Below are positions 1-25,224 of a stretch of 64,000 nucleotides of DNA, in pieces. Each line of letters begins with the position of its first letter. Position 1 is the stretch's first letter. Source of the DNA: Holothuria scabra (lineage: Eukaryota; Echinodermata; Holothuroidea; Aspidochirotida; Holothuriidae); the NCBI GenBank assembly GCA_037179385.1, contig CM074188.1, positions 22,151,318 through 22,215,317 of the forward strand, given 5' to 3'. The notes under the pieces were generated by a model. That model saw nothing but the letters and a program-made list of their open reading frames with translations, was not told where the DNA came from and made no database searches. Made by a program: the position numbers and the translations under genes.

Positions 1-219
1 TTGGCTAGCAATTTATCGTATCGTTAACAAGTCGTAGAGACTCTAAGGCTGGCAAATTAACATAAGAGCTAAAGCCGAGTCCATTATGTTACCAAATGGG
101 ATCGAGACGGTTTAGGCCTATCAGTCAACAATAATCAGGAACATTTGGCAGATTCTTTAATTCTCCCAAAATATGCAAGAAAGACACCATTTTCATCACT
201 TTGAGGGAGTGTTTCAGTT

Positions 220-560
220 TGGTGGGAGGCAGAATAGTCTATTTTGTCTGAAAAATGTAATCCTGCTCGAAAAACTAACTAGAAGTGCACAGACATTTTT
301 GAAAGATTGAAAACCCCAGACAGCCTGAAATGGCATTTACCAGGCTCGTAAACAGAAACAAAGCAGTCTTTATTTTCATTTTTTTCCGCTTTAAAAATTT
401 CACTTCATATTTCCCTCAAACGAAGAATAATTTGCAAGCATGCACTGTCCTGCTGAGTAATCTGTTCGACCAAAACACTATGGTTAGATATTGATTTCCA
501 GACGAAAAAAATACAGATGAGAGTTCCAGTTGATTTTAAATTATGTAAAAAATGTATTTA
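220..560. repeat. Degenerate copy of the GGAGCGCCACC-type repeat
   Basis: It shares with copies at 1040-1625, 3790-4510 and 22940-23420 the segments 'CAGCC(G/T)GAAATGGCATT', 'CCAGGCTCGTAA' and 'AAGCAGTC(G/T)TTATTT'. It also shares 'CTGTTCGACCAAAACACTAT' with ~4105-4125. No coding potential is seen. Confidence 0.55.
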
Positions 561-1039
561 TTTGGTGATTTGGTTCCAAAATAAAAGATGATCAAGTTGA
601 ATTGATTCGGCCAGCCTTATAATGATTCCTGAAATATTTGCATTATGTACAGAGTTGACTAGGCTACATGTTTCTGCTTCGAGGTCTGTTTCGAGGTCTG
701 TGTCCAACTCGCAGGCTCGGTCTTGTGAATCGTGCGAGCTCTGAACACCTGCAGTCCCCTGATTGGTCAAAAGTTATGACGCACCCATGTAAACAAGTAT
801 TATGATATAAATGACCAATGAGGAGGCTGCAAAGGGGGAAATTGGCCACGCCTCGAAAATATGGGTAACAGCTTGCACGCAAAGCTATGGCAATGTGATA
901 TGTCACGTCCACTGATAACACGTGACGGGAAACAGGAAGGGCCCTGGGAATCTAGAACAAAAGGAAGAGAGCGTTGCTCGTAAACAACAAGATGGCGTCT
1001 GCTAAAGGTCATGAAGAGTGCACCATACTACATGACACT

Positions 1040-1625
1040 ATCAAAGCGGAGCGCCACCATAACTTGGCGCGGAGCGTAGAGAAAATTTAAAAAAATCTTA
1101 CCCTCAGCCGGAAATGGCATTTTCCAGACTTGTAACTACAAATGAAGCAGTCGTTATTTATTAAAGTTTCACTTCAATAGGAAAACCCCAACTTGCTATG
1201 TGATCAGAAAATAACCAGATAAAAGATACCGCTAAAATTAAATAAAATGGTCTTGTCTTCTCCTCGGGGGTAAACTATGTAACCGAATTAAAAACATACC
1301 ATTTTTTGCTCTTTTGAGACTCCTCGTTGTTTTCAGTTGTGAGGTCCACTAAATTTATGTTATTCTCTATGTGACTTTCCGAACTCCCGACAATTATCGA
1401 TTTTACTTCTCGCCGACGTCTTTGAAAATATGTCACGTAACAACAAGGTGGCTTCAAATGAACTTTCAGTCAGACTCATCAGGAAATATTCTCACACTTC
1501 TTTTCATCACTATATATAACTGAAAACGGCCTGGCCATTGTCATTACCGTTGCTCGAATTCGGTTGTCGGGGCAGGAGATGACAAACCCGCACTGCATGC
1601 ACCTGAGCAACTTCTCGTCCGTTTT
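1040..1625. repeat. Second copy of the GGAGCGCCACC-type repeat
   Basis: Starts near AGCGGAGCGCCACCATAAC, followed by the palindrome-like GGCGCGGAGCG. It then shows the shared GGAAATGGCATT, AGCAGTCGTTATT and GATCAGAAAATAACCAG blocks. It ends near 'CATTACCGTTGCTCGAATTC' at ~1545, which recurs at ~4460 as CATTACCGCTGCCCGAATTC. Non-coding. Confidence 0.55.
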
Positions 1626-1744
1626 GTAAGGAAAACTAGTAAAGCAAAATCAAGAAGATCGTCCGGGCCTAACGTTTATCGGGTTAACATCTTTTATCTT
1701 GGGCCTATTGATGGAGGCTCACCAACTGGATCTTCTCAACGACA

Positions 1745-2205
1745 GGGAAAGGGCAGCCTTCTCCGACGGGGGCATGGCCCCTGGTTCCCCGCTGGTGCCA
1801 CCCTTGGTTACGTCTGCACGTGAAATTTCCAGGTCCCTAACACAAGTCTTGGTTATGGGTGACCTTGCGCGCACGGATTTAAGATGGGAAAAGGTACATG
1901 TAACGAGTTTTAACAGAGCTATGAACTATGAGCTATGAGAAGTAATTGAAAATCGATTCCGAAATGTTTTGAAATAGTGTTATAAAAGGAAAAATATGTT
2001 CAAGGTCACCCATCCAGTAATTTCAGTCCTTGCGGATTTTTTTTAATATTTTTTAAATTTTTTTAGCCCTCCCCGACGAACCACCGATCTTCCCCGACGG
2101 GGGAGGGGGCAGGGGTGTTCCCCGACGGGGGGGGGGCAGTGTTCCCCGACGGGGGGCATGGCCCCCCTGCCCCCTTCCGCTGGCACCACCCCTGACTAGA
2201 ACCAA
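1745..2205. repeat. G/C-rich transposon fragments with CCCCGACGGGG words
   Basis: Two fragments (about 1745-1815 and 2070-2205) share TCCCCGACGGGGG, GGGGCATGGCCCC and CCGCTGGTGCCACCC. A third copy is at ~25225-25385. The second repeats TTCCCCGACGGGG three times in about 90 bp. The palindromic GGGGCATGGCCCC is typical of small DNA-transposon ends. Between them is AT-rich sequence with nothing recognisable. Confidence 0.45.
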
Positions 2206-3789
2206 TCTTTGCCGACCTAGGACCTCATATAGAACCACCACTAGTGTGGTAAGCAAAATTATAGTGGGAAAGAAGATGCCAGTTTATTTTAATTCCCTCA
2301 ACTGAATGTATGAGTAGCTTGGAATGTTGGAATGAGTTATGCTGTTATGCAGGCAGAGATTGCCTGGAAAAGATTGATCATGTGAAAATTATGGTAATTT
2401 CTGGCTGAAAAATTCCACCCTCCCCGACGACAGCTTTGTAGACTAATGATTGTTATCTATTTCCACATGCAAGGTTTATCAGAGTTTTAAAGTACCAATT
2501 AAAAATCATTTTGCCGCCGTAACATTGGGTCAAAGTAAACTTTCTAGGCCCTGTAATGATCATTCATTACTTAGGTGAGAGATCGCCTAAATTTTGCTGA
2601 AAAATCGATACCGCGCCAGGTAAATTGCATCAAAACCATACAGACAGAGAGTTCGGCCTACCCGAGTTCTAGACGAACGGTTGTGATTGGTTGACACTCA
2701 GTCACGTGAGGTCTATCAGCTATGTGGAAGCTAAATCCTCTAACGGTGCACTGGTACCCGATACTGTTTAAATTCGAATTGCAATTCAATATGCTTTGCT
2801 GTGTGGCATTTTATTGTTTCACCCTCCCTGAGCACCTGGGTCTTGCAAATCGGGCCAATTTCTAAACACAATGAATTGAGGAACCAATAAGACGGGGACT
2901 AACGAGATGGAGGGGGGGGGGGAGGACTAATGAGGACAAAGAATGAAATACTGGGGGCGTTTGTATCAGACGAATGAAGTTAAATGGCGTCAGGCCGATG
3001 TTAAATGGGGACCAACGGGGTGGGCACAACGAAACGGGCTCTACCCAAGGGCGTAACTCAAGAGATGGCTATCCCACCCACCTCCGGTCAAAATCGTAAG
3101 AAACATGCCGCTAGAATTCAATAGGGTCGTTTAGCCAAACTTCCCCGGAAAAAGGCCATTTTCTCGGGTGAAATATATAGATGTCTTATGTCGCCTGATG
3201 GCTAAAACCTCATATTGAATTCTAGCCTCATGAAGGTGATAATCTTGCAGGGAAAAATAACTCCTTAGATTTTTCTTGCACGGCAAAATACTTCCAACCC
3301 CAGTAAATCTCTTTGAGTTATGTCCTTGTCACTACCTGAGCCGGATAAGTATCATATACCGGTATCCCGTTCAACCTGTCCACCACCCAACTTGTTTTTA
3401 TACTACGGAAAGGGGCTTGGATGGTGAATCAAGTTCGGCCATGTTGATGGGCAATGTAGTGAACAGAGTGAAATTTTCTTTGTGATGACTACCCCAATGA
3501 GATTGCATACATGTGCACGTGGTCATGCCAAGATACATTATATCTCCATCATAACTGGCTTTTTGTAAAAGTCCCCACGACTCTCTGTTGAAGAGCCAAG
3601 GGGCGAAAACCAAACGATTACTCCCGGAGGAGTTCTGCTCCCTTAAGGAGCTTAACGTCCCAAATGGACAAGTACGCCCTCCAAAGGGCAAACACTGAGT
3701 GGTCCTGCTCTAGACTGGCTGAATAGAACAGAAGCCACAACCTGGATGCAGTTTAACGTCACGCCCAGGACCCTCCATCATAACTGGCG

Positions 3790-4510
3790 TACGCGGAATA
3801 TTTATATTTGGGGCCAGAAGTTTTTCTTCCGGCAGCGAAGAGCCATGATCGCTTGGCGTACAGAAAACTAAAACTTGCGACCCTCAACTGGAAATGGCAT
3901 TCCCATGCTTTTACGCAGAATCTTAGCACTTGTAGCGTCTGCACTAAATCAACAGGAAAAATCAGGAACTTGCTAAGTGATCAGAAATTGCCAGATAAAA
4001 AATACCATTACCATTTCGGTTCACGTGCTATCGATGAATAATAATTCCTAATATTAAAAAAAGAAGAATGATGTGCGAGCCTGCGCATGCTTTGTTCTGC
4101 TCAGTAATCTGTTCGACCAAAACACTATATAAGCGGAGCTCCAACATTGTTGACGCGAAGCGAACAGAAAATTATGGAAAATCGAATACCTCAATCGGAT
4201 AATACAAAATGGCATTTACCAGGCTCGCAATTGCAACTACTACAAACAAAGCAGTCGTTATTTTGAGTTTTTGTTTGCAACATAATTTTTTTCTTCAATA
4301 GAAAAAAAAACAGCAACGCCCTAGTGATTAGACATTACCACGCCTGTAATGTACCACTACAAATAGAAGAAATAGTCTTGTAAGGGGACAATACAAGCTG
4401 ACAAGATATATCTCACGCTACTACATATCATTAAAAGTAAAATTAACAAACCTTTCGGTTTTCATTACCGCTGCCCGAATTCGGCTGTCGGGTAAGATAT
4501 GGCGAGTTAT
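3790..4510. repeat. Tandem pair of the GGAGCGCCACC-type repeat
   Basis: Two adjoining units (about 3885-4045 and 4110-4510) carry GGAAATGGCATT or AAATGGCATTTACCAGG, 'GTGATCAGAAATTGCCAG', and TAAGCGGAGCTCCAACATTG followed by GACGCGAAGCGAACAGAAAA. The second runs into the ATTACCGCTGCCCGAATTCG end. Non-coding. Confidence 0.5.
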
Positions 4511-4529
4511 TGGCGATTGCATGTACCTA

Positions 4530-5290
4530 AAACCCACCGTCTGCCCGTATAATTCGGTAATTGAAAACATCCCAGAATTTTTTCCAACCTCATCCCGAAT
4601 ATTTTACAATTTCGGGCAAAGTATTTGCAAGTTTACTGTATGAAATGGGACCGAGGACTGAATTTTTATTCCATTAGACGCCCGAATGCGTCGCAAATCT
4701 TTGTAACCATTTTTATTTTCCATGAAAATTTTACTTTGAATACAGTTTTTTTCGGGCAAAGTTTTAAAAACTTATAGTTGGCCATTTCTGGCATTCTGTT
4801 TAGTTGCGCAAGATTTAAAATTTGGCTACATGCGCGGGGGTACGTAAGGAATAGGCTTCCCGAGGTGTGTGGCGATCTTTCTAGTTTTTCATGATGAAAT
4901 GCTTAAGACCATGATACTTTTCAGGCTATCAGTTGAGGCAAATGTTTGAAAAATGTTGGACATTCAACCGCTTTGGGCATTGTTTTGCCAAGAATATGCA
5001 GTACTCCTAGGCTTAAAGCTCAAAGATTACCTTTTTGCCTGTCACGGTGGTCTGCCCAAATGTGTAGCGAATTTTTGTAATCTTGATTTTCATAAAAATT
5101 GTACCGCATCTATGATGGTTTTCCTTTTTTAGACATATGTTTTTAAGATTCCGTGTGATTAAATCATGACAGTTTTTTTAAACTAATTATAACTGCCCGA
5201 ATTTTTCCAGATTCTTGCTCGAATGTTAAATCTCGCTAAAATTGAAGGCGGATGGGCGGTCTTCTCTGGCCCCTCGCCTCCTTCACATAT
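4530..5290. repeat. Diverged tandem repeats rich in CCCGAA / TTCGGGCAAAG
   Basis: The motif 'TTTCGGGCAAAGT' occurs at ~4611 and again near 4751. 'GCCCGAATGCGTCGCAAAT' near 4681 matches 'GCCCAAATGTGTAGCGAAT' near 5053, each followed by TTTGTAA and a similar T-rich run. This indicates decayed units of about 370 bp. No ORF of note. Confidence 0.4.
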
Positions 5291-5610
5291 GCCCGGGCGC
5301 AATGAACAAAGAAAATCGATCTGTTAATATATTCATCTTCCCGTGGCTTTCTAATTAGCAAAGGGTATCGACGCAGTAAGATAAATTATCTCACCCGGTT
5401 GTCGACTTTCATAAGCAACGAATGACAACTTGCTTGCTCAGATAAATTTGCTCATCGTGATATTCTCCTGTATCTGGCCAAGCAATCTTTTATTTATTTA
5501 AGCTTCTGTGGCAGCTGGCCAGCTATTCAAACCTTTTTGCAAAGTTGTCATTCGATTGTGACAGCAAAGATTAAATAAATTGTTTCCTTCATTCCTAGAA
5601 CACTTAAAGA

Positions 5611-5848
5611 AAGCTATTAGTGCCACCTGTATAAATATTTTTAATATGTAATTATGCCTTCAAATTAATCTGTATAATCTGTATATACAGATTAAAAAAT
5701 TTGTACTAACAGAGTAACGATCTGTAATTACTCAGATGTGCTCACTCAATCTACAACAACATATTATTAATCTAGCTGTTAATCTGTTCATACAGATCTG
5801 TATATGTTATAACATTTAAATATTTATATATTTGGCACTAATAAGCTT
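5611..5848. mobile_element. 238-bp TIR element (MITE), AT-rich
   Basis: The left end reads AAGCTATTAGTGCCA and then an AT-rich arm. The right end is its inverse: TGGCACTAATAAGCTT. The similarity continues inward for ~40 bp (ATAAATATTT on both sides). The interior repeats AATCTGTA/TACAGATT words. No target duplication was recognised and no coding capacity is present. Confidence 0.6.
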
Positions 5849-5880
5849 CGAAAACACCAACCAGTCCATGATTTCAAAAC

Positions 5881-6185
5881 TTTAAGGGGCAATCCTCTCA
5901 CCCCAAACTACACTTCTAGTATAGGGTAACAGAAAATCTCAATTGGCTCTTCTTTTTGATTGACTGCTAATTCAAACAATGCAGACTACCAAAACTTATA
6001 TTACACAGCACGAACTGTTCTGATAGTGTATTGATTATTCACATTGAGCTTTCTATATTCACCCTGAAGCAATAAAATGAGATTGTGTCTGGATGAGGGT
6101 GAATTTCAGACAATTGTGGGAGGGGCTTAATTAAGAAGGTTAGGAGAATTGCTACTGTTTGGGATGAGAGAATTGGGCCTTTGAA
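5881..6185 (+). mobile_element. MITE family B, copy 1 (~300 bp)
   Basis: Ends read TTTAAGGGGC and GGGCCTTTGAA. The inside carries the family blocks 'TCACCCCAAACTACA', 'GAAGCAATAAAATGAGATTG', 'GTGGGAGGGGCT' and 'CTGTTTGGGATGA'. Four further copies are at 24163, 37144, 47528 and 49393. It lies immediately upstream of JMJD7. Confidence 0.75.
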
Positions 6186-6326
6186 TAAAAAATTGATTGG
6201 GTCTTACCCACCCTGGGAAAATTATTTGCTCCGACCGGTCACAGACAGTGCGCAGGTCCTCTTATGCGTATGACCCCACAATACCATTAACTGCGAAATC
6301 TGGCCATCAATTACTCAGGAGGAACC

Positions 6327-18508
<12,182 letters not shown>

Positions 18509-20198
18509 CAGGCAGTAGCTGTACAAAAAAGTTCGGTACAGTAGTTCTCAGCAGCTCCTGGATGAAGTGGTTAAGAGAGTTTATTGGTAAGGAATGTGTC
18601 TTGAATCGTATACATAGATCAATAGAGGAAAAAATGTTAATCATCTAACATGAAAGAAGTGTCATCATCATGGACTAAAACGTCATTTTATGTGGAAATG
18701 TGGAACGTACCTATTCCTTTCAAGAAAATACATGGAATTTACTGTTACACCTTATCAAAATCTGTGTAAACTGCAGAGCATTCCTGCTTCCACCCTTCAC
18801 CTCATATTTTTTTGTCTTCCACCAATGGCTCTCTGTGGGAGGGGTAAGTGGGGGAAGAGTGCTACCAACTGTGGCACCTAATGACACTAAGAATTTGTTT
18901 CAACAACCATTCCTTTCTGCCCCTCAGAAACTCATTGCCTTTATTGGAGCTTGGAATTGCTTCCACGCTCCCTGCCTGGGATTTTGACCAGCAGTCGACC
19001 AATTCCTGGCTTGTGATAAACATCAGTTCTTACTTGAGGAGATGCTGGAGGAGATTTTTAGTGTACAGAGATTGTGTTGAAGAAACATTTTAAAGATCTT
19101 TGAATAGAAACAAAATTTTATGAAGATATAGTGTATAAATAATTAATTTGAGTACAACTTTCATAATATATTTGTTGAAATATTTTCTTATCATCGTTTT
19201 GTAAAGTAAGTCGTTTGTGGACAGTGTTTTGATAAGCTTATCATTGCTATGAACTTGAGAAATGAGACAAGGCAGTTCTGTGTGGCAGACTGACAGAATA
19301 GAATGAGAACTGTTTTAGCTTGTTGATGAAAACAGATGAAAGGCTTGTTAAAATTATACAATGGTGGAGTATTTCCCCCATCCTCCAGTGGTGGATCATT
19401 CATGTGGTCAGTGGGCAACTTCCCCCCTCCCCCCAACACGAACGAAAATTGCCTGCCTACGCCTTTTAGGTTTTCCACAGCCTACAGTATATTAAAGTGC
19501 CAACATAGACCATTATCTCCCCTCTGACCAAAATCCCGAGCTTCAACAAGGCCATCAGCCCAAGAGACTAAAACTAGAGTCGCACTGCAGCAATTTCAGA
19601 TCGGAATAACGTCTGAAATGTTTGTGAGTTTTATTTTAGAACTTTTTCCTCTCTTCTCGAAAAGATCCAAAAATTCTTTTAAAAGTCTTTTAAACAAATT
19701 ATTTGTATTTGAAGATTATGAAAATGAAGTGGAGTTTTTACCATTATTAGCTCAACCCACGAAGTGAGGGTAGATTTTATATAGAACAGTGGGGTGAAAT
19801 GTCTGTCTCTCCCTTCCAAAGGTTTCAGTGTTTTCAAATCCCTTCAAATGTGCATGGTATTTATACAAGAGGATGATTATATAGCCATGGCAGAGGGTGT
19901 TATGATTTTGTACAAGATTGGTTTAGGGATTAACTAGTTCAGTATCAATATTTAAAAAAAGTTCTTCAGCTGGTGTTCCTTTTACTTTCAGTTACCCTCT
20001 ATTTCAGTTGTTTCCAGTGTCAATCATACAAATGGCCATTGTCTATCTAGGAAGTTCCTAAATTTGGCTCATCATCCCTTGTTTATAGTGTAATTGAAGC
20101 TGAAAACTTGAAAAATGTTGAATATTTTTTAGCTTTCCCTTTACCCTCAAAATCCAGTGTCAATTCAGGACTTAGTTGCTTAGAATAATTTGTGTTTA
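18509..20198. other. 3' flank of JMJD7, no recognised feature
   Basis: This region includes the presumed JMJD7 3' UTR. I found no AATAAA close to the stop; an ATTAAA occurs near 19491. A TTAGCTCAACCCACGAAGTG stretch at ~19748 looks like a repeat end. No further gene was recognised. Confidence 0.4.
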
Positions 20199-20422
20199 GA
20201 GTGGAAGTGCAGTTCCCCCAAACTTGATTTAGTGTAGTTGTCTGTCCTGTTTCATGATTGTTTTCCTCAATTGTGAAATCAAATTAACTAGGAGCAACTA
20301 CTTGGTTTACATGTAAGACACACTATATTATGACAGATACAATACCTTGGTGAGAAATAAGGAGAAAATTGTGAGATTCAGCTGTTACTTCAAAGTAAGT
20401 TTGAGTGAACTGTTCTTGTCTT
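20199..20422 (+). mobile_element. MITE family C, copy 3
   Basis: It has AGTGCAGTTCCCCCAAACTT, then GTCTGTCCTGTTTCATGATT, then CAGCTGTTACTTCAAAGTAA and GTGAACTGTTCTTGTC. The blocks and order match the copies at 14425 and 34662. Confidence 0.6.
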
Positions 20423-20679
20423 GTAACAAGCAACACTACTTACATCTAAGTGCAACACTGTTCATCTGTTAGTTGCAAAGTGTTACATCACGGTTAGCAC
20501 AGAGGTATGTATAAAGTTTAGACCATGATTGTGTTCAAAATAATTAAAAAAAAAAACTGAACAGGTCATTACATTTAGAAGGGTTGAGCAACTGCAGCGA
20601 TTTCTGCTTTAGTTTAGTGACGTCACATCGACAGACTGTGAGACAGACAAGTATATGCCGGGCAAAAATTTACCTTTTC

Positions 20680-21078
20680 TTAAAGTGTACCTCAAGTCAA
20701 AAAATCAAAAATATATTTTAAACAGAACAAAAATGAATTCTAACAGTCCAACTCCCATCTTTATAGGATATCCCAAAGCTGAGATGTGAAATGTTAAAAT
20801 TTATTCACTTGAAACAAATTGATCTATCATATAGTTTGTGACTTTCTTGTTGTACAACATACATTACCCTTCTTTGTTTCTCTTTAAAATTAAATTTTTT
20901 TTGTTACCTTGAACATTTCCTGTTTGCTTGTATAGCATGTTGCACAGGGAGGTCTTTATTAATTACGTCACCCCATAAGAGTAAGAGTGCTATCACTCCT
21001 TGGTACAAGGTGCAGTAACTTCCAGAAAAACAAAGAATTACAAAGATTGTAATTACAACAATGACATCACAAATTGTT
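20680..21078 (+). repeat. Left copy of a ~400-bp inverted repeat pair
   Basis: It matches 29077-29491 in reverse. Shared blocks, in order, include TACCTCAAGTCAAAAAATC, TTCACTTGAAACAAATTG, TTTCCTGTTTGCTT, TGTTGCACAG, 'GTGCTATCACTCCTTGGTAC' and 'AGATTGTAATTAC'. No protein similarity is recognised. Probably two insertions of one repeat family. Confidence 0.6.
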
Positions 21079-21939
21079 GGACTTTAAGTCCTCCCGAGTC
21101 CCTGGCAAAGAGACGTTCCACAAAAGCAATTAATTACTCCCGAAAGAATTCTTCCCAAGGAAGCTGTACCCTCTCAAAGGACAAAAGTGATACCGCGATT
21201 AAGCGTTTTAAACCTCCGCGTACGTATATTGGCGGTGGTCTGTTCGGTTTACAAGTAGAGAAACAAGCCCATCAATTACTTCTTTTTGAAAACTTGACAG
21301 GCTAAGATGAATACTGCCCTCCTTTGCACTTTCGACTGTTCGATGTTTCAGTTGAATGGTTTAGGCACAAACCAAACAACTGGTAAATGTCATGTTATTT
21401 CCAATCAGTTCTCAATTTTCGACATTTATTCAAAACATCAGAGGAGGACTCATTTACTGTTCGTCAATATGTGAATTCAGATGAAGCAATTTCTCGTCGA
21501 TTGAACATGCCATAAGCTTCGTAATTATGTAGGGATAGGAAAATCATCCACAAAAATTGCCAAAGTGCATTGTCTTGTAAAGTACGGTCACTTCAACCAA
21601 GTACATGTGATATGTCACGACCAGATACGATCAATATAAATTGACATGAGCGTGTTCCATTGGATATCACCTTCATCAACTGAAATGTTCATATCCGCGG
21701 ACTTGCAGCTCCTTTATTGCTTAAATATGAAGTTAATCCGGGAGCATTTTATGAAAGGAAATACATTTTACAAAGATTTCTTTGAGTGGGTGTAAGTTGG
21801 CTTTTTGATGGGTCAGATCGTCGCTGCTGTTTGTAAACAATTAAACTAAGTGTATTATTGCAACCGTTTGTTTTTGGACAGTTTAAGTTTCACGTGTGAT
21901 AATACGAAGTGTGAAGGGAAAAGGTTAGACGAGAGAGTA

Positions 21940-22400
21940 GTGACCAGCCAGAGCATAGAGGCTATGCACCGACTTCACAGCATTGCGCGTCTCTCTGTTT
22001 TCCAAAATGTCATGATGCATTACCGGGACGAGGGAGACGGGGTCCTGGGGGTGGGGGGGGGGGGGCTTAAGCCCCCACTTTTTCTCCCGAGGGCATTTTG
22101 AGCGGCCTTTCATTGCTATTATGTTGCTGAACATATTGGACCGCGTTGGTGGTAAGCCCCCCCCCTTCAAAACTCGCTCCGCGGTCCCTGTAATAATGTA
22201 TAATAGGGTTGTGTTGATGTCCAAATAACAAAATAGTCCGCCTTCGACGTTCGCCCTTCGGCCTTCGTCAGACGGTGTGCTCCGCCTTTTCTTAAAATCC
22301 TGGACCCGCCTTTGATCGAGCCTTATTTTGAAACAAGGAAACTGGTTTGACCACACATCACCGTCAGTGCGCATGTAGCCAGGAAAATAAGTCACGTGAA
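21940..22400. repeat. G/C-rich repeat with poly-G tract
   Basis: It contains GGGGGGGGGGGGCTTAAGCC at ~22055, GCCCCCCCCCTTCAAAACTC at ~22157 and palindromic GGCCTTCG words near 22257. The 'GAGG(C/T)TATGCACCGAC' stretch at ~21957 recurs at ~62917. A 156-codon reverse open frame spans it but shows only repeat-derived residues. Confidence 0.4.
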
Positions 22401-22939
22401 CCTACCGTCCCTATATGACAGAAGATAAATTGCAGATAGTATAGACAATGGCGACTGTTTTAGTAGGTTGTTTTGGGGGCCCTAAAAAGTTCTAAGACTG
22501 TGAAATCTCATTATCTGGAAGCAGCGCCAGAATGGTACAAGGATGCAATACGTTTAAAACTTAAAAATTGGCGCCTGCTGGTGATTTTGGTCTGTCGGGC
22601 TGGAAGGGGGAGGGGGGTCAGAAGTGGTCTTCAGCCAGACCATATTGACACTCCGCAATTGACTTGGCTATATCTTTGCCACGGTGGACGTTTCTCTTCA
22701 GGGGTGGTGCCATCATTTGCCCGATAGGAGGCCATACTCCCCTACAGGGGCAGCGATGAGTTGCCGGTGGAACATGACAGGGAGAAATTCAGGCGAGCGT
22801 ATCGCGACGTTTTTTTTTTATTGACAAACATTTGTGTTTTGAAACTTTTGGACTTTTGGACTTTCTAATGTACAGATTGAGAAAGGGGTGGCATTTTTGG
22901 CATGAGCCAGAAAATGTTTTATGCGGCCCGATAGACTAT

Positions 22940-23420
22940 CTAGGGGGAGCGCCACCATTAGATGGCGCGACGAATACAGAAAATTTTGAAAAAAGGGATC
23001 CCTTCGGGCCGGAAATGGCATTTCCTAAGGTTATAAGTAGAATCTGAGCAGTCGTTACTTTGAGCTTTCTTTTACAATAAAATGTTCACTTCAAAATGGC
23101 TTAGCAAACTGTAAAGCGATCAACATGCAAGTGACTACAAAGAATTCTTTTTGCCCGAAAAATGCAATTCTGTTGAAAGACTATGTAAGCGGAGCACCAC
23201 CAATATTGGCGCGAAGCGAACAGAAAATTATGAAATGTCGCAACCAGACAGCCGGAAATGGCATTAGGCAGGTCTGTAAGTAGAATCTTGAGGGGCCATT
23301 AATTTGAGCGTTTGTTCGAAAGATTTTTTATTTCTATTAAATCAAAACCAAATTGAACAATGATCACGAAATTACCATATAAAATGTACAACTAACATTT
23401 TACCTGGCGAGATATTTGTC
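22940..23420. repeat. Two tandem units of the GGAGCGCCACC-type repeat
   Basis: Unit 1 starts GGAGCGCCACCATTAG (~22949) and unit 2 starts AGCGGAGCACCACCAATATT (~23188), about 240 bp apart. Each continues with GAACAGAAAA- or AATACAGAAAA-type sequence, GCCGGAAATGGCATT and AAGTAGAATCT. A shorter reverse-strand relative is at ~31495-31600. An adjoining T/G homopolymer lies at 23598-23625. Confidence 0.6.
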
Positions 23421-24162
23421 ACCCCATACAGGTAAACGCCTAATAAAAAATCATCCCGTCTGCCTGTCTTATTTGGCTGTGTAATATATCCCAAATAGTA
23501 AAATTGCTATTACTATGTAATAATTTTAATACGAAACAACATACAAACGAGAAGGCAAAATGATCCATCTACGAGAGTAAAAAATAAACCTGTCGATTTT
23601 TTTTTTTTTGGGGGGGGGGGGGGGCACACACCCTCTCTATTCGCCCTTTAGGGGTCTTTGTACTATATAAGACTCTCAGTGGAAACAAGATTTAACAGAA
23701 AATTGTTTACCTATTTTGAACCAAAAAAAAGAAATTGAAGAGTTTTATGTTGGAGTAATTTAGGAATTCAGTGAAATAAAATGTTTTTCGGGGGTTAGGG
23801 GACATATTTTGGGGTTTCATTGAGGGATCTGCCTTTAAAGAGAAAAGTTTAGTAGAATGTCGGGATCATCGGAGTTGGCTTAGGTTTTTTATTGCACGAA
23901 GTATTCACTAAAATTGGAGAAGTTTCCATTTTTTCTTTTTTTACTATTTTCAAGAAATATATGAAATCTGAAGCTTAAATTGGAGAAAAATTGTAATTGT
24001 ATGACGTATTTTGGGGTTTAATGGAAGAATCTGAACTTCTTATGAAAAAAAATGAAGTTAGTCGCCGGGGAGACTTAAAGTTTGTTGGGGTACCTGGTTT
24101 CTGAATATCATGATGCAGATTAGGGCCCACTTAAAGGGGCTCATTGGTTTGATACCGATAAC

Positions 24163-24467
24163 TTAAAGGCAGTCATTCGTCACCCTAAACTACAGTTTCA
24201 GTATACATATATCAAAACTCTTAATTGGTACAGCTCTTTGATTGGCATCACATTCAGACAATGCATCATTGCTAAATTACACAGCATGGGCACCGAGAGT
24301 GTCTTGATTACACATCATGGACTTGTATGGCCACTGGGACAAGCCATGAAGCAATAAACAAGGATTGTGTCTGGATAAAGATGAGTTTTAGATAAATGTG
24401 GGAGGGGCTAGAAGTAAGTAGGTTGGGAGAATTGAAACTGTTTGGGATGATGAAAATATGCCTTTAA
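24163..24467 (+). mobile_element. MITE family B, copy 2
   Basis: Ends are TTAAAGGCAGTC and ATGCCTTTAA, a short TIR. The interior has CGTCACCCTAAACTACAGTT, GAAGCAATAAACAAGGATTG and GTGGGAGGGGCTAG. It is nearly identical to the copy at 37144-37447. A family A MITE follows 78 bp later here, and one precedes the 37144 copy. Confidence 0.8.
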
Positions 24468-24545
24468 AGATAGTGTTCAAAGGACACTACTACATGACAA
24501 TGCTTAGTTAGCATAATGAATCAATCCAGTTTCATGTCCATTATT

Positions 24546-24700
24546 GGGGCGATGCGCACTGCTTAACAAGAAATTTCCCAACTGGCTAACGATAGCCCTG
24601 ATCCCTAACCTAATCCCTAACCTTAAAAAAAAATCAGTCGATACAATACAATGGCAACAACCAATCAAGAAACACCTTGTTAAACAGTGCGCATCTACCC
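24546..24700 (-). mobile_element. hAT-like MITE family A, copy 1
   Basis: 155 bp with ends GGGGCGATGCGCACTG and CAGTGCGCATCTACCC. The inside has GGCTAACGATAGCCCTGATC and AATGGCAACAACCAATCAAG. Target duplication is degraded here. The strand given is arbitrary relative to the copy at 44225. Confidence 0.8.
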
Positions 24701-25224
24701 CAATATTTGCGGAAAGTTAAAAGTTTTACAAAAATTCGAAAACATTTTTTTCGTAAATGAGTTCCATAATTTCAAACATTCTGGAAAATTCAAAGTTTCC
24801 ACTTTCACCGCACGACAAAATATGAAATGTGGTAACCAACTTCAGTCTTGATTTTTCCCATAAGAACTTTTTCAAATTTTCGGCCATAAATTTTCTTAAA
24901 TGTATAAGCTGTAAATTTTGAAATATGTGTTAAAAGAAAGCCAGACTTTTTCGAGAAGTTTTCCAATATCTTAAAACGGCACATTGAGTTGGTTCATGAA
25001 ATTAAATAAATTTTTCCAAAACTTTTAAGTTTATTTCGCATAACAATGACAAAATGGTAAAACTTTGATAATTTAAAAATTGGTGACCAGACACTTTCCT
25101 AATTATGCACAAAACCATTACAACTTAGGACAACATAAAATTGAGAAAAATTGGGAATTTTGAAATTTTCCTTGAAGAATACGATTTTCTCATAAGCAAA
25201 ATCAATAACTGATGGGAGAAGGGA

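Noticed and set aside
21925..22395. 156-codon reverse frame
   Set aside because: It spans G/C-rich palindromic repeats, and poly-Pro/Gly come from homopolymer runs.
24600..24630. CTAACCTAATCCCTAACC as an interstitial telomere repeat
   Set aside because: It is an internal part of MITE family A and recurs with the same flanks in every copy.
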